Source of the DNA: Phallusia mammillata
Lineage: Eukaryota; Chordata; Ascidiacea; Phlebobranchia; Ascidiidae
Assembly (NCBI GenBank): GCA_003260075.1
Contig: QLIY01000345.1
Span: 63,812-127,811 of the forward strand
Direction of reading: 5' to 3'
Length of the DNA: 64,000 nt
Of the stretch, positions 57,701 through 64,000 are shown piece by piece. Position numbers and translations under genes: made by a program. Numbering within the stretch: the stretch's first letter is position 1; each line of letters starts with the position of its first letter. A model generated the notes under the pieces. The model did no database searches, was not told the DNA's origin, and saw only the letters and a list, made by a program, of their open reading frames with translations.

Positions 57701-58733
57701 CATTTTTTTCTGTCGTCCGACGAACCGCGGTCAATACAAGAACCTTGGTTAACTAGGGTTACCAGACGTTCGAAAGTACGCGCACATGTCGGAAATTGGG
57801 GGGGGGGACTTCGTGACACTGAAGTGAGCACATATGTACTATTTCACAATGTTGTATTTGAAATCTCAGGTGGATTATGTAGAGTACATGGATGAAATTG
57901 CTGAAAAAATTGGAGTGAAACCAAACATAATAAAGATGTTCTTTACTGACCCAGCCCTGGCTCACAAGGTAAATGATTCGACTATAGAACAATACCACCA
58001 TTTCTGTATCCCAAAACAGGGGACATCAATCCTTTGTATGACAATTTACCTTTAAAACCAGTGGTTGTCAAACTTTTTATTGTCGGTGCCAAATGGTAGT
58101 TTTTTAAGTGAGTAGGGAGCCCCTAAAAACAAAACCTTGAGAAATCACTAAACGTTATTACTTTAAAAGCCAAAATAGCAATCTTTGGTGGTTTTCTGAG
58201 GTCTGGTGGGAGCCGCAAAATAAGTAGTTGGGAGCTGCATGCGGCCCTGCGAGCCGCGTTTGAAAATCACTGGTCAAAACAGTAAATGACTAAAAGTACC
58301 ATATGAGTTAGCCAGTAATCAGAGACAGTGTTTTTTTAAGGTGTTTTGGGAGACCGATAAAAATGTAATAGGTTTAAATTCTATCAAAAGTGCTTGAATG
58401 TGAACTCAGAAATTAAAAGCATGCCATGAAGAATTACCTTTTGTTCCAGGGGTTGGAGGCCCCTGCTAGAATAAATACAATGAATGTCCTGACTACTACA
58501 GTAACAAAATTTTTCAGGTTGTATTTGAAATCGCATCTCCATATCAGTACCGCCTGACAGGACCTGGAAAATGGCCAAAAGCCAGAGAAATGATCATGAC
58601 CCAAATGGATCGCATTCGATTTCCCTTGCAAAGCAGACCAAGTGTGACAAGAGCTAAACCTTCACAGTTTGCTTGGATGAAGCAAGCTTTCTATGTTCTT
58701 ATAATTTGTCTCATTTTGTACAATCTATTTTAA
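54791..58733 (+). CDS. Flavin-containing monooxygenase, tandem copy 2
   Basis: Exons: 54791-54905, 54979-55150, 55217-55300, exon 4 (55364-55479 or 55715-55830, see separate entry), 55899-56041, 56102-56187, 56307-56433, 56521-56709, 56772-56922, 56979-57082, 57870-57968 and 58518-58733. Exon lengths equal those of FMO-1 one for one, giving 533 aa. Motifs: GAGASG FAD site, [12 protein letters not shown] signature, [13 protein letters not shown] site, [11 protein letters not shown], and a C-terminal anchor ending [18 protein letters not shown]. It is much closer to FMO-1 than to FMO-3, including a near-identical [14 protein letters not shown] segment before the anchor, so FMO-1/2 are the more recent duplicates. 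Exon 11 is falsely repeated at its 5' end (57301-57315). Confidence 0.94.
55364..55830. repeat. FMO-2 exon 4 present in three copies, two G runs
   Basis: Copy A (exon 55364-55479) and copy C (exon 55715-55830) are both intact 116-bp exons with acceptor and donor. Copy B (about 55539-55652) is truncated before the exon end. G runs lie at 55529-55538 and 55653-55663. B and C are almost identical and look allelic. A differs more, changing several residues (KTEVETSEV in [10 protein letters not shown] in C). Only one can be used because both are phase 2 to 1 and encode the same segment. Confidence 0.8.
57248..57885. repeat. Split repeat enclosing an unrelated 472-bp segment
   Basis: 57248-57315 (intron end plus the first 15 bp of FMO-2 exon 11) recurs from about 57810 to 57884. 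Between the copies, 57326-57797 is unrelated sequence bounded by a 10-G run on each side (57316-57325 and 57798-57807). The inserted segment has no FMO similarity and no clear gene. It looks like a small contig placed in the wrong position. Confidence 0.75.
58059..58272. mobile_element. hAT-type miniature element, 214 bp
   Basis: Left end CAGTGGTTGTCAAACT, right end GTTTGAAAATCACTG. Target duplications TTTAAAAC (58051-58058) and GTCAAAAC (58273-58280) differ at two bases, so this is an older insertion. It lies in the last FMO-2 intron. Confidence 0.78.
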
Positions 58734-59199
58734 AGTGATTTTAAATAGAGATTGGTAATTTGTTTTCAAAACGAAATCATTTGTTTTTTTGTGGTTTTAC
58801 TTAGTTTAATTTTGCTGTGGAAATATTTTTTGTTGTTTGTTTTTGTCACTCTGTGATTATTATTTCTATCCTTGCTCAATTCACTGTGCCATGTTAAATA
58901 TGCTGTTTAAAACTGGCTTGTGCTCTAACAACAAATGTCTTGTGATAATTTGATGTATTTTCCAATACAGCTGTATAATACTTGCTTTTACATTAGTCAA
59001 TCATTAAACCCAATGTTATCTGAATATTTGCTAAGTAAGCGAACTTGAGTTGGGGGGGGGGCTTGTGATAATTTAATGTATTTTCCAATACAGCTGTATA
59101 ATATTTGCTTTTACATTAGTCAAGCATTACTTAAACCCAATGTTATCTGAATATTTGCTAAGTAAGCGAACTTGAGTTTGATGATAACATTCTGCTGAC
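58734..59199. other. Intergenic, FMO-2 to FMO-3
   Basis: 466 bp. A direct repeat, 58939-59051 and 59062-59178, is split by a 10-G run at 59052-59061. The right copy lies directly upstream of the FMO-3 ATG and must include its 5' UTR. No TATA box seen. Confidence 0.55.
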
Positions 59200-62100
59200 A
59201 TGGGTCCAAAGTGTATTGCTGTTATTGGTGCTGGTGCAAGTGGATTGGCAGCAATAAAATGCTGTCTGGATGAAGGATTGGTGCCTATCTGTTTTGAAAA
59301 ACAAGATGACCTTGGAGGTACTGTTTCAATCCTCAAAACTTATCAAACAGATTTGCAGCATGCAAAATACCAACATTTTTTATGTAACCTAGGTCTATGG
59401 AGGTATAAAGAAGGCAAAAAGAATGGAGCAACTGTTTATGAGTCTACTGTCATCAACACTAGTAAGGAGTTAATGTCCTATTCAGATTTTCCAATGCCCC
59501 AAGACTGGCCAAATTTCTTGCATCATTCCAAAGTACAGGAATATTATAGGAGATATGCAAATAGGTACCTGATTGCATTAGTTTAGGGTTTAAGGAATCA
59601 AAACCATATGAATTTTACACACATGAACATGTAAATACAATAAGCATATATTCATTGTTTTTCAGATTTTTGTTACATGAGCACATCCAGTTTGGGACTG
59701 AAGTTCTGTCATGTGTACGTCACCTGGACTTTGGCAAGAATGGAAAATGGTAAAATAACAACGTTTTATGAGTAAACCATTTATTAAATCAACCACTTTT
59801 AAAAAACAAACAAAAGGACTTTAAAGACAAAAAAGAAAGATGACGAAACAATTGATGAACATGTAGTTGATGGTGTTTTGGTGGCTGTGGGACATCATGC
59901 TGATCCTTATTTTCCGAAACAGGACTTTCCAGGTAGATAAAACTTCCAAAATTAAAAAAATGTCCTCATTGTCATTTACTTCTAGGCACAAACCTTTTCA
60001 AGGGAAAAATTATCCACAGTCAAGATTACAGAAATTTCAAGGGTTTTGAAAATATGAAAGTTTTGGTGATAGGTGTAGGAAATTCAGGATCTGACATTGC
60101 TGTTGAGCTGAGTTCCCATGCTAAGCAGGTACAGTTCAAACTGTTTTACATTTTGTTTATTTTCTAAAAAAGTAAGCATTCTTTGACAGGTATACCTGAG
60201 CACCAGAAGAGGTGCCTGGGTCTTCAGTCGTGTTGGACCTTATGGAATGCCAGTTGATTTTTTTGGTGTAACTAGGTAGGTATCTACATTTTTTTCCTTT
60301 ATGAATATGTCAATTTTTGATTTACAACATTGAATTACTTGTGTAGTTTAACAAGCCAGTCTATTTATAAACATGTATACACAACTCACAATTAACTAAT
60401 GAGTAACTTTCAACTTTTAAAAACAAAACAACCTGAAAATAGTCAATGTTGCAGATATCAAAAGTTGATGCAGGACTTCTTACCAGAGAAGTTGACAAGA
60501 AGCTTCATTGAAGACATGTTGATGAAAAAATTTGATCATGCTCATTATGGATTAATGCCCGAACATGGCCCATTTAATCAGGTTTCAAACTGTATCTTTT
60601 TGTGGCATTAGCTGAACTGTGCAAAAAAATCAACAAATGTACAACATGTCATAAAGTCCTATAGTGAATAAACTAAGCCTTGTGAGTACTGTAGCAAAAT
60701 CAGTATGTTACAATTGATCCACTATAATAAACATTCTAATACGTCGCCGTTGTTTACTTTTTCATATTCAGCACTTGACTATGAACGACGATTTACCTTC
60801 AAGGATCATCACAGGTTCCATTAAAATCAAATGTAACGTGAAGTGTTTGAGGGAATCTGGCGTTCTATTTAATGATGACACAGAAGAGGAGGTGGATTGT
60901 ATTATGTTTGCAACAGGATATAAATACTCGTTTCCATTTTTGTCGAATTCGATATTAAACGTAGGTTGTTCAAATTACTCTGATAGACGTACAACACATG
61001 TAATATATTCTAAAAGAAAATTGATTATTTTTTTGGTTTTTAACGAAGGTAGAAGACAACGCAGGCGACTTGTACAAATATATGTGGCCTATGTCCTTGA
61101 CTAATCATACCCTGGCAGTTATTGGCCACGTCCAGGCGTTCGGAGCTGTCAACCCGATTTCCGAGATACAATGCCGATGGGCGACGCGTGTATTCAAAGG
61201 TGGGATATTATGTACAGTTGTAAAAGCCTTTTTCCATGAGTACATGGGTTCGGCAACTTTCCACACGAAATTTTGCTAGCAAACTTTGTAATAAAAACCA
61301 GTGTTTGACGAAAAACATAAATTAAAATTGTTCGGAGCAAATTAAGAAATGTGTGTTAATGTATTAGGTTTACTGCTTGCATTGGCATGTAAACATTGCC
61401 CTGATACCTAAATAGTTTCTGCTGTCCAAACGAGGTTTTTCACCATAATATTTGTGTGTTTTTGCAGGCCTTGCTAGACTTCCCACTGAATACGTCATGT
61501 GGAAAGATATCCAAGACAAACGATTAAAGATGAAGAAACGATTTTACGCCAGTCAGAGACATTCAATCGAAGTACGTTGGCACAGAGGCTTTTCTGTTTT
61601 GGAACAACAGATAAACTATATTTCTTCGTTCGTCAGGTTGATCACGTGGACTACATGGATCAAATTGCCGAACAAATCGGAGTAAAACCTAATCTGGTGA
61701 AACTGTTTTTCACTGACTACAAACTTGCCAAAAAGGTAATTATGATTAAATTGTCTGCTGGGTGACGAAGGCAATGCATTATTTTCCCAAAGCTTTGTAC
61801 GAATTTGTTGCGTAGCAGAAAATCAAAATAAAGCTTTACGAAGATAATGCCATTACGTTATTTATGTAAACTTTGCAAGGCTTGACAAAAAGTCCATTTG
61901 AGAAAATTGGTTGTGCCTATCTTCTAGAGTCTTTTTGTACAGTATGGTTATAATATAACGTTTTGTGTTAACCATCCTGTTGTGACTTTATTACTGGCAG
62001 TTGTTGTGCGAAGTATGTTCTTCGTATCAATACCGACTGGTCGGCCCAGGTCAGTGGAAACCAGCCAGAAATACCATTTTAACGCAGAAGTCACGAATGC

Positions 62101-62228
62101 TGTTTCCTTTGCATACGAGGATTGTCAAGAAACATCGAAAGCAAAAATCTTTTTTTAACTTGTTTTTTGTTTTGTTTTGCATCATCATTATTTTGGCGTT
62201 CATTGCAGCGTTGATCATGAAACTGTGA
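59200..62228 (+). CDS. Flavin-containing monooxygenase, tandem copy 3
   Basis: Exons: 59200-59317, 59393-59564, 59666-59749, 59817-59932, 59986-60128, 60190-60275, 60455-60581, 60772-60960, 61049-61199, 61468-61571, 61637-61735 and 62001-62228, giving about 538 aa. Ten internal exons match FMO-1/2 in length exactly; only the first and last differ. Motifs: GAGASG FAD site, [20 protein letters not shown], signature [17 protein letters not shown] site [19 protein letters not shown], and a C-terminal Phe/Leu/Ile anchor after a basic KKHRKQK stretch. It has diverged from the other two copies over its whole length, and no G run interrupts it. The DNA is somewhat more GC-rich toward its 3' end. Confidence 0.95.
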
Positions 62229-62666
62229 CAACTTGTGATAATCAACTCTTCGTCACTCGCACCGAATGTTTGATGCTTTTTCATTTTCTTTTTTAATAAT
62301 TTTATCGTGCAATAATTTTACATCAGGATCGACGTTAAGTTTATGTATATATCGTATATCACACACTACCTCAAAAAAATCATGTCCCTTTTAAAGTAAA
62401 AGGAAACTGTACAATGGTTTTAAACGATCTAGCAAAGAGTGTAATACAAAAATGTGAAATGGATTCAATGAACAGTACCGTATGGTGTTTTTTTCATACA
62501 CCCCACACGCGCGCACGTGCTTAAAAAACCAAAAATACAACTGCCATTGTTAGTTCACAAATCCATTTTTTACAACATCCGACAGAGGAGAAAAGTTTGC
62601 CGGTTTAAAAGTTAATCGAGCTGCTATGCGAATGTACATTTCCTTAAAAAATCAAAACGCTCAAGT
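62229..62666. other. Intergenic between convergent genes
   Basis: 438 bp between the FMO-3 stop and the stop of the minus-strand gene at 62667. It must hold both 3' UTRs. Otherwise featureless and AT-rich. Confidence 0.45.
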
Positions 62667-64000
62667 TTACATTTCGGACAACTTTGTCATGTGATCTTTC
62701 AGCTTTTCGACCAAATCCCTGTCCGTGTCATCATCATTCTTTAGAGCCTCTTTGCATTTCGCTATTGCTGATTCTTTGTAGCCAATCACGTTGCCACATA
62801 CCACTGCCCTTGCAAAGTTGTAACAGGCCCAGGCAAATAGATTGTTGGACTGTTTAATTCCAGCCTGGATTGCCTCATCAAAGCATTTTACCGCCACGTT
62901 GTAGTTCCCTATACACGCTTGGTACTTTCCACAGTAGACAATGCACTTAGGGGCCATGATCCACGTTATGTGCTTGGTGGCAAGTTTGTACAGTTCGTCA
63001 TAGACTTGATCAGAGTTTGAGACGAAGTCTTTTGACTGTTGAAAGTTGGGAAGCGCTAGCAGTTTGGTATTGACACGAATCAGAAACCGATGAAGATGCA
63101 TTTGCGTGTAAACTGATCCCTCTATTTCCTTTATATGGCCGTGTTCATAGAATGTTACAGCATTTTCGTTGTTGTCCAACATCTTGGTTAACGACTCATG
63201 AGCTTCCATCAGTGTGTTTTTCTTCTCTTCAATTGAGCATTGACTCAAACCCTTAAGCATGATTGGGACCAAACTGATACCAGTCAAATGTTCAAAGAGA
63301 ATGTGGACATCAGTGAGTCGTTGACAGTGCCGTGAAATGCTGTTGGACAGTTTGGAAAACCACATATATCTCAACCGCATGTCTGCTGTTATCGGTATGT
63401 GGTAATACAGCAATACGCGGCCCCATGTGTGAAGGATTGAGGCAAGGCGTTCTGCGAAGAAAACCGAGCAGTGTGCCTCTGTGTTGAGAAATATCTCCTT
63501 GGATTCACGCAGCCCACGCATAATCTGAGAATTCAAACCCACCCTTTTCTGGGTTGCTAATATTGCAGATTGAACCACTTTATTGCCAGGCGCGTTGTTT
63601 TGCAGGAAGTCCAATTCGGATATTTGCATTTGTAAAACGACTGTGAAGTAACGATCCAGCAAGTCGATTGGCAGTGATTTACGCAACACGTTTCCAGCCG
63701 TGACGCAGTTCTTCGCAATATTCTCTCCTACTTCATCTGTCGAGAGATTCTCATTCGGCTGCAAGATAGTGGAATCGAAGTTTGCCCCAGTAAGACCAGC
63801 AACCGTTTTCAGTATTATTTCTGCTGCAAACTCAAGGCAATTTTCAGAGTATTGCTTTGTCGACAAGACGCCAAGACTTTTAACAATACCAATCACCTCG
63901 CTAAGGTGACAAACGCACATTCTTAAAAGAAAGTTGTCTGGTGTAACTGCATCTTCAAGTTTGAACTGCTCCCGAGCGTGTGCTAGTCCAATTTGTATTT
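62667..64000 (-). CDS. Unrecognised helical protein, C-terminal part
   Basis: I do not recognise this protein. One frame is open on the minus strand from the right edge (position 64000) to the stop at 62667, at least 440 residues without an intron. The ATG at 63920 is internal, because the frame continues upstream (IQIGLAHAREQFKLED... precedes it). The sequence is alpha-helical throughout. Near the C-terminus it has TPR-like spacing (YCGKYQACIGNYNVAVKCFDEAIQAG, then FAWACYNFARA and YKESAIAKCKEALK). A tetratricopeptide-type scaffold is plausible from this pattern only. There is no signal peptide or membrane segment visible in this part. Confidence 0.7.
   Translation of the reverse strand, partial: IQIGLAHAREQFKLEDAVTPDNFLLRMCVCHLSEVIGIVKSLGVLSTKQYSENCLEFAAEIILKTVAGLTGANFDSTILQPNENLSTDEVGENIAKNCVTAGNVLRKSLPIDLLDRYFTVVLQMQISELDFLQNNAPGNKVVQSAILATQKRVGLNSQIMRGLRESKEIFLNTEAHCSVFFAERLASILHTWGRVLLYYHIPITADMRLRYMWFSKLSNSISRHCQRLTDVHILFEHLTGISLVPIMLKGLSQCSIEEKKNTLMEAHESLTKMLDNNENAVTFYEHGHIKEIEGSVYTQMHLHRFLIRVNTKLLALPNFQQSKDFVSNSDQVYDELYKLATKHITWIMAPKCIVYCGKYQACIGNYNVAVKCFDEAIQAGIKQSNNLFAWACYNFARAVVCGNVIGYKESAIAKCKEALKNDDDTDRDLVEKLKDHMTKLSEM

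Noticed and set aside
953-59178. G-tract plus direct repeat as a new mobile or recombination system
   Set aside because: No terminal structure, target duplication or insert is associated with the runs. Run length is fixed near 10 while repeats vary, and alleles with and without a hAT insertion are joined by such a run. Assembly is the simpler cause.

Overview
This window looks like nuclear DNA of an intron-rich invertebrate chordate. An ascidian tunicate close to Ciona is my best guess. The reasons are AT-rich DNA, short introns mostly of 70-500 bp with standard GT-AG sites, proteins that align closely to vertebrate orthologues, and many small hAT-type elements. The species call is inference; the gene identities rest on translated exons read directly.

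Layout, left to right. Positions 546-2900 (-) hold the N-terminal five coding exons of WDR48/UAF1; the rest lies off the left edge. Positions 4008-5693 (-) are an intronless ferroportin (SLC40A1-type). Positions 6663-18616 (+) are a complete 22-exon EXOC1/Sec3 exocyst gene of about 895 aa, head-to-head with that ferroportin. Positions 20289-22007 (+) are a second intronless ferroportin. Positions 23081-24634 (+) are an intronless RAD51C-like recombinase with a long basic C-terminal tail. Positions 26806-27361 (+) are a two-exon gene for a 149-aa basic protein I do not recognise. Positions 28760-35124 (-) are an unrecognised nine-exon gene of about 562 aa whose reading frame closes across every junction. 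Positions 35478-36170 (+) hold three candidate exons of a divergently transcribed gene. Positions 36171-43453 are gene-poor. Positions 43454-48054 (+) are a 14-exon type II membrane O-fucosyltransferase-family gene. Positions 49603-62228 (+) are three tandem flavin-containing monooxygenase (FMO) genes with identical 12-exon structures. Positions 62667-64000 (-) are the C-terminal part of an unrecognised helical protein that runs off the right edge.

The most striking structure is not a gene. About 25 runs of almost exactly 10-12 G (or C) are scattered through the window, and most of them separate two near-identical direct copies of the same 60-240 bp. A few longer G runs (45, 46, 62 and 91) do not follow this rule strictly. 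The runs are C on the + strand up to about 13.3 kb and G from about 15.9 kb onward. Copies differ by SNPs and small indels, and one pair consists of an empty and an occupied hAT insertion site. I read these runs as assembly gap placeholders between unmerged overlapping, probably allelic, contigs. They falsely duplicate exons in EXOC1, RAD51C, the fucosyltransferase, FMO1 and FMO2, and gene models should use one copy only.

The genes do not form one pathway. The links visible are the paired iron exporters flanking EXOC1, the tandem xenobiotic-type FMO cluster, and the DNA repair pair WDR48 (Fanconi/USP1 cofactor) and RAD51C, which is probably coincidental. At least nine hAT-like elements with terminal inverted repeats and 8-bp target duplications lie in introns and intergenic DNA.
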